This document shows, piece after piece, positions 8,252 through 16,860 of a stretch of DNA of 56,633 nt. Where the stretch lies: contig JAILZY010000016.1 in NCBI GenBank assembly GCA_023512255.1, positions 1 to 56,633 on the forward strand, read 5' to 3'. The stretch is from a bacterium (lineage in GTDB: Bacteria > SZUA-182 > DTGQ01). Within the stretch, counting starts at the first letter, position 1. Each line of letters starts with the position of its first letter. The position numbers were made by a program, and so were the translations under genes. The notes under the pieces were generated by a model. The model did no database searches. It worked only from the letters and a program-made list of their open reading frames with translations, and was not told where the DNA came from.

Positions 8252-9504
8252 AGGTGAATAAAAAATTACCCATCCTTCCTTATTATTTTCCCCTGTAAGT
8301 GGGGGGTGAGGGATGGGGGGATGAGGGAAAAAGATTTTTTTTGAGAAAAAATTGGGAGTTTGCCGAAGAAGGCATGAAATTTGAATTTTACAAATAAAGT
8401 TAGGAGATCGCACTATTGTGCATAAGTAGTTTTTATTTAAGATCGTCTATAAGGGAAGGAAGAAAAGGTTAGACTATCTCTCCTTAATTCATTTGTAACC
8501 TTATCCAAGATAAGGGAATTTTAGCTATTAACCCGCAAGGCAGGATTTTTGACCAGCCTGAAAGTATATGCCCTGAAGTAACAGGAAGGGTGGTGGTTCT
8601 TGCAAAAGGATTCTTTAGTGTGTAATGTTTTACACATATCCCTAATATATTAAAAACTAAAAAGAAATTCGCAAATAAGTTTGGAAGTATGAATATTTTT
8701 TCACATAGAAGAGTAATTCTGTCATTAGGATGTTTTTGGAGGGGTGATGAATTGAGCGGTAAGAGTGGGTAAAAAACAGGTTGATTTTTTGGGGAAATAG
8801 GTGAGTGAGAGAAGATAATTGATTGTTATTATTAGTTTTTTAAATATAAAAAGCTAGCAAGGGCAAGGGGCCGCAAGTTGACATAGAAGGTTGACATAAA
8901 TATTTTTCTCATCGAGGGGAAACTTTTATGAATAGGTAAAGTATCGGGGAGTCTCGGTGAGCGATATTATAAGGTCTTGAATGAAAATTAAATCGGAAAA
9001 ATAAGGTATAAAACTTGCATAAGCTACTACAAGGTTAAGAAGGGAAAAGCCGCGACGTTGATAGTTGGGTAGCGGAAGAGAAGCGGAATCTTCAAGTCAA
9101 AAAGCTACTTAGGGGCAATGAGGCATGGTGTTGAGTAAAAGGAGCGGGGTGAAGATTGGCAGGGGCAGACCTCGTGAAGGTCAGGCTGAATTAAGCTGAA
9201 TTAATATGAATTAATAAATATAAATAATAACTAGTGAAAATGGTAAAAAATAGGTGATAAAAGAAAGAAAAAGAAATTGAAGAAAAAAAGCCATAATCTT
9301 GCAGAAGAATTAGATTACTGAAATAACTGTCGTTGCAGAGGAGGTGATGAGAAAGAATCACTATCTAGGAGATTCTAGAGAGAGTAAAAGTCATAAGGAG
9401 GTGAGATTTGGTAAGCGTAGGATAGGTTTAAGATTGCATCGTTGTTATCCCAGGTTATAGTTAGTTAACCTAGTATTTTTGAAGAATGGTTAGGAGGTTT
9501 TCAC
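8252..9504 (+). other. 1.25-kb gene-free leader region before the 1415-residue surface protein
   Basis: No credible coding frame exists here on either strand. It holds a hairpin at 8499-8515 (CCTTATC/GATAAGG), two TTGACA boxes at 8878 and 8891, and, from about 9180, a strongly purine-rich A/G stretch up to the AGGAGG before the ATG at 9505. I compared it by eye with c-di-GMP and cobalamin riboswitch consensus features and found no convincing match. Confidence 0.5.
8878..8906 (+). promoter_or_regulatory. Possible sigma-70 promoter for the large surface protein
   Basis: TTGACA (8878-8883) and TATTTT (8901-8906) are spaced by 17 bases. A second TTGACA lies at 8891-8896. The transcript would carry a leader of about 590 bases before the gene at 9505. 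Only the -35 box is consensus. Confidence 0.35.
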
Positions 9505-12500
9505 ATGTCTATGAAAAAAGGAATTGCTTTTCTCGTAACTTTATTGATTCTAGTCTGTGTAGGGAGTGCTGTCTGGGCGGCATCGTCGACTACACCGACT
9601 ATGAATAAGGTTATTGCTTATAAAGAGGGGAGTGCGGATCAGGCTCCCTACACTAAGTTATCAGGGCAAAACCGGACCATCTATTATGAAGGGACTGGTT
9701 ATCCCTCGGTATTGAGCGGATGGGATATCGGAGTTACGGCTTTTAAACAAGAGGGTGATGAGTACATTGCGATCAAGAATATTCCTATCCCTCCAATCAG
9801 CTCCACCAATCACTGCACCTGTATTAACGGCTTCCTAAAAGGTGATTTTACCATCCTTCCGCAGGATTGGGCTGCTTTGCCGCAAGAGGTGGTCAGGATA
9901 GAGGTTCTGATGAAAGGGATGGATAGTCCGGCGGTATTTGAGGTTGACCGGACTGTGCCTTCGGTATCTTTGGAGAACTCATTTTTGCCTGATTCTGGTA
10001 GTGAAATCAGGGGTAAGTTTGTGGCCAGCATGAAAGCTGATGAGGATATTCATCTTTGGATGTTGGGTAAAGATACTGGATCCACCCAGGATTATGCGAT
10101 TAAAGCTCAGTCTTCTGGATTTAGCAATCCAGCTTCTTTGATCATCGATCCATCTCTTTTTAGAGCAACGACGCCGGCAGATCTTAAGTTTGTGGGTAAA
10201 GATGAGGCTGCCCTTGAGTATAGTACTGAGGTTACTGGTATTTCCTTTAAGCGGTATGCAGATCCTATCACCAGCCGGGATGCGGCTAGGAAGATCTCAG
10301 TGAATGCTGGCAATCCTGTGTATGAAATTTGGGTCCCGATTAACAACGGGCAGCAACTTATAGGTCAGGGAAATTGCAAGCTTGGCATCAACGGGAAAGT
10401 GGTATATCTGAATACCTACTACACTCCCCAGACCCCTGGTGATTTTAAAACCTCAGTATCGAGTGATGGGAAATGGGAGATCCTGACTGTTCTTAAAACC
10501 ACGGATGTTGATAGTGGGGTAGCGATTGATGTTTACTCCTGGTGTTCGGCTGATAAGGTTATGGTTGGTGTAAATAATGACGCTGCTGATCAAGCCTATG
10601 ATGTCTATTTTGGGGCTGATGATGCTGCCGGGCCAGTATTGGTTCAGGCGCTGGTAGATAGTGATAATAACCAGACGATGATGCTCTTCAGCGAGGCTTT
10701 GGATAAATCAGCCGTGCTCGATCCGAATGACATCGAGGTCAAGAGGAACGGAAGCGACTGGGCCCGATATACCGAGAAGAAGGCTGTCTATTCTACCACT
10801 AATGAGCGGGCGATTATCCTTCCTGAAAAGCTGACTACTGATGATAAGGTTAGGGTTGGTTACTACAGTTGTACTGATATTCGGGATAAGAAGGGAAATA
10901 AGGTTGTTTTATCAGAAGTGCCTGTCTTGATCGGCCGGAAAGTTACCAGTGTCCAGGTAACCGGTGTTGGCAATAATAGGACTGAGATTAAGCTCGAGTT
11001 TAATGACTTGATGTACATTGCCAGCCTGAAGCACGGGGATTACTATACAGTTTCGGCCACTGCCGGTTTGCTGGATTCCAGTATCAGCAAGGATACGAAT
11101 AACGATGGTATTCTGGATACGGTAAAACCAGAAGCTCTTAGTTTCGAGGATATTTCTGATAAGGCGATCCGGGTGGTAGTTAATGGCAGGATAACGGATA
11201 CTAGCGCCAGTGGGCTTCCGAAGGTAGAGATCAGCGAAGCCGGGATGCAGAATATAAAAGGCGAAAAGGATGAATTGCTGGTCAGTAACAATAAGGGAGT
11301 AGCCTCGGAAGATAAGGTAGGTCCTTATCTGGTTTCTGCTTCCTATAATCGCAATCCTTCTGGCAAGCAGCTTGTGGAAGATAAGGTTGAAAACCATGTT
11401 TTGATTTTGAACTTCAGCGAGCCGATCAAGTGCAGCGCTCTTTGGTATCCAGGTGGTGATTTTACTGGTGTTACTGGTAATAATAATAGCCTTAACTTAA
11501 CCAAGGCGTCGTTTGTCCAAGAAACCGGATATTCGAGCAGGATCGATATTAAGATGGGAGAGGATAGTACTCCATTACCTGAGGGGAATGCGACGATTTG
11601 GGTTTTAAGGACTGAGGATATCAGAGATCAAGCTGGAAACACTGCCTCTTATAATCCTCATGTTACGATTGAAGATGCAACTCTCCCCTGGATTGTGAGT
11701 GTCGAGACGGCTGATACTGATAATGGTGGTATTGGAAATGGATATATTGATCAGCTTATCGTAACCTGGAATGAATCCATTACTCAATATTTTGACTATC
11801 CAGAAGGTGTGGTCAAAGTACCAGGCTATTCTTTATATAGCCCCCAGACCTCATCCACCAATAATCCTTCGGGTATTGAGACCTTGATAGTCTATTTGCA
11901 AGAGAAGCCCAGTCCTGATACCGGAGCACATCCTGGTTTGGTTCTCAACCTCTCCGATGTCAACTACTTTAAGGATGCTCATGACAATGTGGTTGGGAGC
12001 AAGCTTGAGATTTCTTCTGCCAGTGTGAAGGATGGTGCTCGGCCAGTTCCTCTTTGGGCTGAGTATGTTGATAACGGCCAAGGCTCCTATACTTTCAGAG
12101 TGAAGTATTCTGAAGCGATTGATCCGAATGTCTGGCGCGATGCCAATAATGATGCCAGCAGGGATTTGGGTCTTTTCAGCAATGCTCAGTGCACTACTTC
12201 TCTGGGGAATGTGGTTGGAAAGTATGTGGTTCATGAGTGTAGCTCAGACTCAACCATCCTATCCTTTAAAGCTACGATTTTCGGTGGGCTTTCAGGCGAT
12301 GTCTATGTGGCTCCAGTAGCTGAGGCTTATCCTAATGGCGTTTTCGATCAGAGCAAAAATTATGTCGCTAGTGCAGCCACGATGCAAGCGAAGAATTATG
12401 CTTTTGCTGATGATCTGAAGGCTAAGGAACATCAGGAGCTTAGTGGAGTGACTGGTGTTGTGCCTGATCATGATCCGCTGACTTCAGCAGGAGCTATGAT

Positions 12501-13752
12501 TCTGCACGGTAAGGTTATCGGGCTTGATGGAGAACCTGTTGCACCTGCTAATACAAATGGTGATTACAAGTGGAGAATCTATGCTTACAGCCTGAAGAAC
12601 CTATATAGATTTTCTCACCTCTATGATCCAAATGGGACCCCGGTAGAAGGTAGGTATTATGATGACAAGCCTACTATGTACGCTACCAATGATCAGGTAG
12701 AGGCGATCCTGGCTCCCGCCAACAATTTGGGTGGTGTGTGCTATGGCTCAGCTTACATTGATCCGAACGATGGTACATACACTATGTATGTTTTTGGCGA
12801 TATGAGCGGCTCAGGATTAGGCGATGGGTTCCGGTCTGGTGAGGCTATCTATCTGGTAGTTGAGACTCCGGTGAATTTCGCTGCTGGTGATCAGCACAAA
12901 TATCTTGTGACCAACGGATGCAAGGCGGATAGTGATTTCTACGTTGAGTGGAAGGATTTGGACTACAAGGTACATGATATTGATCTTCGCAGGTATGAAG
13001 AAATACCGCTGACCAAGGGTTGGAACCTGGTATCGTTCTCGACTCTCAAGAGATACATCCTGGGTGACGGCAAGGTGAGCGGTACGGCGTTGCAGGTGAA
13101 TGTTGGCGGTAGCTGGCAAGATATTCCGGCCAACACTATGGTCAGAACCACAGCGATTGATCCGGTCATTCCTTCGCTGTACAACCAGTGGAGCAAGATC
13201 TTTACGGTCAATCCTGCCCATGACGATTGGGTCACTGCTCTGAGAGTTACTGAGCCGGCCAGTGCCAATCAGCTTGATTTTGGCAGCGGAGTTGAGTTCT
13301 TCTCCGTTGGATATGGCTATTGGATCAATGTGCCGACAGTAAGGAATGCGAAACTGGTGGTTCTGGGCGATGTGATCAAAGATGGTTCCAATTATCGGCT
13401 GCCGATTACGGTTGGCTCCTATGGTGGTTGGAATCTGATTGGTTACTGGGGCGACAAGGTCTCTTACATCAATCTGCCAGGCAATGCTGTATTCTCTAGC
13501 GTATTTTCCAAGGAGACTTCGTCCTACAATCAGGTAACCTCGATCATTAGAGATGCCTTTGCCTCCTTTGGCAATAAGCTGGCTGGCATCAGAACCTTCT
13601 ATCTGAATAGCCAAGGCACTGGTAAGATCATTAAAGCTTGGTATCCAGCCAATCCAGCGACTGGACAGCCAGAGTTTAATGAAATTTCTTACGTAGGACC
13701 TGGCTACGGATATTGGGTCAAGATTACGGCTCCGTGTGATGTGAGGTGGTAA
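9505..13752 (+). CDS. Large secreted surface protein (1415 aa, SwmB/Ig-like repeats)
   Basis: It begins with a classical signal peptide (charged MSMKK, hydrophobic core, cleavage near AVWAASS) and has AGGAGG eight bases ahead of the ATG. The bulk is beta-rich. From about residue 372 it shows repeated segments of the kind found in SwmB/Ig-like surface modules (LFSEALD, LNFSEPIK, TWNESI, KYSEAID, each preceded by a DGxGPVLV-like lead). The C-terminal 250 residues carry two GWNL modules (LTKGWNLVSF near 1168, GGWNLIGYW near 1310), each closing with GYGYW. The same theme appears in the protein at 15063. It has no anchor or dockerin. A high-expression S-layer or matrix protein is a reasonable inference, because of its size, the isolated long leader and the strong terminator. 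Confidence 0.75.
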   Translation: MSMKKGIAFLVTLLILVCVGSAVWAASSTTPTMNKVIAYKEGSADQAPYTKLSGQNRTIYYEGTGYPSVLSGWDIGVTAFKQEGDEYIAIKNIPIPPISSTNHCTCINGFLKGDFTILPQDWAALPQEVVRIEVLMKGMDSPAVFEVDRTVPSVSLENSFLPDSGSEIRGKFVASMKADEDIHLWMLGKDTGSTQDYAIKAQSSGFSNPASLIIDPSLFRATTPADLKFVGKDEAALEYSTEVTGISFKRYADPITSRDAARKISVNAGNPVYEIWVPINNGQQLIGQGNCKLGINGKVVYLNTYYTPQTPGDFKTSVSSDGKWEILTVLKTTDVDSGVAIDVYSWCSADKVMVGVNNDAADQAYDVYFGADDAAGPVLVQALVDSDNNQTMMLFSEALDKSAVLDPNDIEVKRNGSDWARYTEKKAVYSTTNERAIILPEKLTTDDKVRVGYYSCTDIRDKKGNKVVLSEVPVLIGRKVTSVQVTGVGNNRTEIKLEFNDLMYIASLKHGDYYTVSATAGLLDSSISKDTNNDGILDTVKPEALSFEDISDKAIRVVVNGRITDTSASGLPKVEISEAGMQNIKGEKDELLVSNNKGVASEDKVGPYLVSASYNRNPSGKQLVEDKVENHVLILNFSEPIKCSALWYPGGDFTGVTGNNNSLNLTKASFVQETGYSSRIDIKMGEDSTPLPEGNATIWVLRTEDIRDQAGNTASYNPHVTIEDATLPWIVSVETADTDNGGIGNGYIDQLIVTWNESITQYFDYPEGVVKVPGYSLYSPQTSSTNNPSGIETLIVYLQEKPSPDTGAHPGLVLNLSDVNYFKDAHDNVVGSKLEISSASVKDGARPVPLWAEYVDNGQGSYTFRVKYSEAIDPNVWRDANNDASRDLGLFSNAQCTTSLGNVVGKYVVHECSSDSTILSFKATIFGGLSGDVYVAPVAEAYPNGVFDQSKNYVASAATMQAKNYAFADDLKAKEHQELSGVTGVVPDHDPLTSAGAMILHGKVIGLDGEPVAPANTNGDYKWRIYAYSLKNLYRFSHLYDPNGTPVEGRYYDDKPTMYATNDQVEAILAPANNLGGVCYGSAYIDPNDGTYTMYVFGDMSGSGLGDGFRSGEAIYLVVETPVNFAAGDQHKYLVTNGCKADSDFYVEWKDLDYKVHDIDLRRYEEIPLTKGWNLVSFSTLKRYILGDGKVSGTALQVNVGGSWQDIPANTMVRTTAIDPVIPSLYNQWSKIFTVNPAHDDWVTALRVTEPASANQLDFGSGVEFFSVGYGYWINVPTVRNAKLVVLGDVIKDGSNYRLPITVGSYGGWNLIGYWGDKVSYINLPGNAVFSSVFSKETSSYNQVTSIIRDAFASFGNKLAGIRTFYLNSQGTGKIIKAWYPANPATGQPEFNEISYVGPGYGYWVKITAPCDVRW

Positions 13753-13761
13753 GTTTTTCTT

Positions 13762-13795
13762 CCCCCCTCTTGAATTTATTAGGTCAAGAGGGGGG
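13762..13795 (+). terminator. Rho-independent-type terminator of the 1415-aa gene
   Basis: A perfect 12-bp stem CCCCCCTCTTGA / TCAAGAGGGGGG with a 10-base loop starts nine bases after the stop codon. The trailing sequence is ATTTG rather than a full T-run. A T-rich tract precedes the stem, so it may also work leftward. Confidence 0.65.
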
Positions 13796-13844
13796 ATTTG
13801 TGAGATACTTATCAATCCTTTATCACTTGGTAAGTGTTTTAGGG

Positions 13845-13878
13845 ATGGTGAGGCCTCTTGTTAAAGGGGCCTCACCAT
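13845..13878 (+). terminator. Second hairpin downstream of the 1415-aa gene
   Basis: An 11-bp perfect stem ATGGTGAGGCC / GGCCTCACCAT lies 50 bases after the first hairpin, followed by AACCTCTTT. It could be a back-up terminator, or a processing or stability element for the downstream transcript. Confidence 0.45.
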
Positions 13879-13973
13879 AACCTCTTTACAAAATTAGATT
13901 AGCAGCAAGTTTTGCCCTAGCAAAAAGTTTTAAAAGTAAAAAGTTTTAAAATTAAGAAGAGAGCAAGAGAAAA

Positions 13974-15047
13974 ATGCCAGGCAATAAAAAATTATTAATA
14001 ATCTTAATCTTAATATTAGCCCTTGGCGTTTTTACGGCTGCTGTTTTTGGTCGAGGGTATTTTGGGGCCTCTCGTGGAGGAGAAGCTGAGAAGAGCCATG
14101 AAGATCCCTTGTTAACTACTGAAGAGGCGGCCCTCTTAATGAGAAAGATAGACCATCTGCTCGATGAATCACAAAAGAAAAATAAGGTGCATGAGGCGGA
14201 TGAGATTCTTCATCTTGAGATGCAGAATCAGGATGAAGGGAGAGTTTTATTATCAAAATCAAAAAATAATACAAAAGATGTTGCTAATCAGGAAGATAAG
14301 GGAGAAAAGGTTCAAGGCAGAGGGGGTATAATTCAAGGGCTTGGCAGAAGTGGAGGAGAGTATTATCGACCTTATTATTCAGGCCTTGAGGAGTCCGGTC
14401 TGCAAAATGGTATGATAGCAGCCCAAGGGCAAATCATGTTAAGAGGGCAGTCTGCTCAAAAGGGTGAAAGGCTTGCTGCTGAGTCAAAGTCGACGGTCTA
14501 TATTGTCTCAAAAGAAAGCCGATCTCAATCATTATCATCTCAATTATCATCATCTGAAAAAGCCTTAGTCCAATCTGCCAAAGTCATCCCTTCTCCTGTT
14601 AGTGAGTTTTCCTCTCAAGGGGGGAATATTTTCCCCAGTAGTGGGAAAGAGTCTGAAAATAATAAGGACCAGAGTGTTAATCAGGATGTTAATAAAGTTA
14701 ATAATGATAATGAGGGAGGGGATGAGGATACTTCAGAGTCGGCAGCTACTACTCCATTTACTTTTAATTTTTGGGGTCATGTAAATGCTGCTCCAGGCTC
14801 TTGGGTATCGGTATATGATTCTAAAAATAATTTTTTGAAAAAGGCCCGAGTGAGGGATGATGGTACCTATTTTCTTAAGATAGATATGGATGATGCAGGG
14901 ACTCCGGAGAGAGAGGGAATGCGAATTGGGGATCCGCTTATTTTTCGAGTTGGTGAAAAGATCGCCGAGCCGGTTCCACCGGCCAAGGGCGTGTGTCAAG
15001 GAGATGGTTTAAATTTGACCCAGTTAGATTTAAGGGTTGAATCTTGA
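13974..15047 (+). CDS. Membrane-anchored acidic low-complexity protein with a C-terminal beta domain
   Basis: A 357-residue protein of unknown function. Residues 1-30 form one hydrophobic segment after a short basic start (uncleaved anchor or signal peptide). Residues 40-260 are polar and low-complexity (Ser/Gln/Lys/Glu-rich, probably disordered). The last 100 residues (FTFNFWGHVNAAPGSWVSVY onward) resemble a small carboxypeptidase-regulatory or Big-like beta domain that binds or decorates other surface proteins. The stop codon overlaps the Shine-Dalgarno (GAGGAGG) of the next gene, so the two are co-translated. The next gene encodes an IPT/TIG protein whose first domain shares the idea of modification of compound properties (inference only). 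Confidence 0.65.
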   Translation: MPGNKKLLIILILILALGVFTAAVFGRGYFGASRGGEAEKSHEDPLLTTEEAALLMRKIDHLLDESQKKNKVHEADEILHLEMQNQDEGRVLLSKSKNNTKDVANQEDKGEKVQGRGGIIQGLGRSGGEYYRPYYSGLEESGLQNGMIAAQGQIMLRGQSAQKGERLAAESKSTVYIVSKESRSQSLSSQLSSSEKALVQSAKVIPSPVSEFSSQGGNIFPSSGKESENNKDQSVNQDVNKVNNDNEGGDEDTSESAATTPFTFNFWGHVNAAPGSWVSVYDSKNNFLKKARVRDDGTYFLKIDMDDAGTPEREGMRIGDPLIFRVGEKIAEPVPPAKGVCQGDGLNLTQLDLRVES

Positions 15048-15062
15048 GGAGGTTAAATCTTG

Positions 15063-16619
15063 ATGCCTAAAAGATGGAAGGGTATATTGATAGTTCTATC
15101 AACCATCCTATGGTTGCAGGTTTATCAGAGCGCTGTTTGGGGACAGCATTTTAATATTGAATTTAAAAGTGATGCTTTGCCAAGTTTTGATAGTTTTACT
15201 GATATTGGGGGAATTTTGACTATAAACTCCCAGACCCGGACTGGGGATGAAGTAGGGGTTTTTTATCAGGGGATATGCTGTGGTAGAACAACGGTTGACC
15301 GTAGTGATGGAGTTTATGTGGTGCATGTTTTTAATTTTACGGTTTTAAAGGATAATATAGGCCCAAGAGAGGGAGATGTTCTGGAAGTAAGAATATGGGA
15401 TGCTCAGAGGAAAGTGGAGATTAGGCCTGGCACTCCTGGTTATGTGGTTAATATTCTTGATTCGGCAGTGAAAAATGCCTCTGGAAACCTAATATATAAA
15501 CCGAATCAGACTGGTAAGTGGCGAGTAGACATCAGCTACACTGTGCAGATGGATGTTACTCAGGTGGTGCCAAATCAAAGTTATACCAATCAAACCCAGG
15601 AGATTACAATTACGGGGAAAAATTTTTCTCAAGGAGCAAGGGTTACTATTGGCACTGTGGAGTTATCAGGGGTAACTTTTGTGAACGCGACTACGCTGAA
15701 AGCTACGGTACCTGCCAGCCTGCCGGAAGGCACTTATGATCTTACGGTAACTGTAGGTGGGGTGAGTGCAACTTTGCCTGGTGGATTTAAAGTGGTGGCT
15801 AAGCCTATGCCCCGGATTAGCCGGATAATACCCAATAAGGCTCCAAATGATCAAGTAACCTCGATAGTAATATTGGGCTCGAATCTGATGGAAGGCAGCA
15901 TAGTTAAGATCGGCACAGTAGCCTTGGGTAATTTGGTTTATTCAGGGGATTATATGTCGATTGATGCGGAGGTTCCGGCTGGGATACCAGCCGGGGTTTA
16001 TCCAGTGAAGGTGATCGGCCCAGGTGGGGAGACCTTTGAACTGAGCGCCGGATTTACTGTTTTGCAGGGGCATGCGGAAACAATGAATCTGGTCTGTGGT
16101 TTGAATTTTATCGCCTATCCAGTAGCTGCTCCTAAATCGTATATGTCTTATGATTTTATAACCAATTATTTTAGTCCTCAAACCCTTGACAGCCTTTGGT
16201 ATTACAAAAATTTAGATGATCAATGGGTAGTTACTTATTGGGACAGCCAGGGTTTGCCAAGTGGCGATAACTTTGCAATTGAAAATGGTAAGGGATATCT
16301 TTTGTATTCTAAAACGGATGGAAAGATTTCCTTCCCTGGTTTGGCCAGCCCTTTTGAAACCCAGCTTTATCGAGGGGTGAATCTGGTTTCATTTAACCCT
16401 CCAAGTAGTTTTCCAAATTATACCTCGTATGACCTTATTCAATATATGCTGAACAGGCAATTTAAAGTCGTGGCTATTCAACGATATGAAAAGGATAGTG
16501 GTCGATGGCAGATCACTTTTGGTGTTTCTGGTAAACCGATGGGAGATAATTTTATTATTAGCAAGGATGAGAGTTATCTTGTTTATATGAGAGAAGATAA
16601 ATCAATAATACTTCAATAG
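15063..16619 (+). CDS. Secreted protein with two IPT/TIG domains and two GWNL-like C-terminal modules
   Basis: A 518-residue protein. I chose the ATG at 15063 over the TTG three bases earlier, because GGAGG lies 11 bases upstream. A signal peptide ends near AVWGQ. Residues 30-155 are a beta domain. Two IPT/TIG Ig-like folds follow at about 159-245 and 248-335 (each with NQTQEITITGKNFSQG-type strands). The C terminus has two related modules (about 340-430 and 435-518), each beginning NLVxxxNFIAY / NLVSFNPP and closing GYLLY / SYLVYM. They recall the GWNLVSF modules of the 1415-residue protein upstream. It is probably an extracellular structural or adhesive component co-transcribed with the preceding gene. 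Confidence 0.75.
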   Translation: MPKRWKGILIVLSTILWLQVYQSAVWGQHFNIEFKSDALPSFDSFTDIGGILTINSQTRTGDEVGVFYQGICCGRTTVDRSDGVYVVHVFNFTVLKDNIGPREGDVLEVRIWDAQRKVEIRPGTPGYVVNILDSAVKNASGNLIYKPNQTGKWRVDISYTVQMDVTQVVPNQSYTNQTQEITITGKNFSQGARVTIGTVELSGVTFVNATTLKATVPASLPEGTYDLTVTVGGVSATLPGGFKVVAKPMPRISRIIPNKAPNDQVTSIVILGSNLMEGSIVKIGTVALGNLVYSGDYMSIDAEVPAGIPAGVYPVKVIGPGGETFELSAGFTVLQGHAETMNLVCGLNFIAYPVAAPKSYMSYDFITNYFSPQTLDSLWYYKNLDDQWVVTYWDSQGLPSGDNFAIENGKGYLLYSKTDGKISFPGLASPFETQLYRGVNLVSFNPPSSFPNYTSYDLIQYMLNRQFKVVAIQRYEKDSGRWQITFGVSGKPMGDNFIISKDESYLVYMREDKSIILQ

Positions 16620-16662
16620 GCGTTAGCCGAAAGAATAGTAAAAAAATAAAAATAAAACTTTA

Positions 16663-16684
16663 ATCTTTTAAGATACTAAAAGAT
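16663..16684 (+). terminator. Weak AT-rich hairpin
   Basis: ATCTTTTA / TAAAAGAT, an 8-bp stem with a 6-base loop, lies about 45 bases after the stop of the IPT/TIG gene. It is AT-rich and not followed by a T-run, so it is at best a weak terminator or stabiliser. Confidence 0.3.
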
Positions 16685-16860
16685 CAGAAAAATTAGGAAT
16701 GATATTGGTACAGAATCTAATTAACAAGACTAACAGATTTTAAGATTTTTGAAATGAGAAGGAGGTGGATTTATTACCTACGATAAGACATCCATTTTAA
16801 GCTTGCTCTTCATTGACAATATCAAAAAAATATCCACAAGGTTATAGGGGTGTGCACATT

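Noticed and set aside
8520-8640. Possible riboswitch in the leader of the 1415-aa gene
   Set aside because: Words resembling c-di-GMP aptamer elements occur, but the full conserved core is missing.
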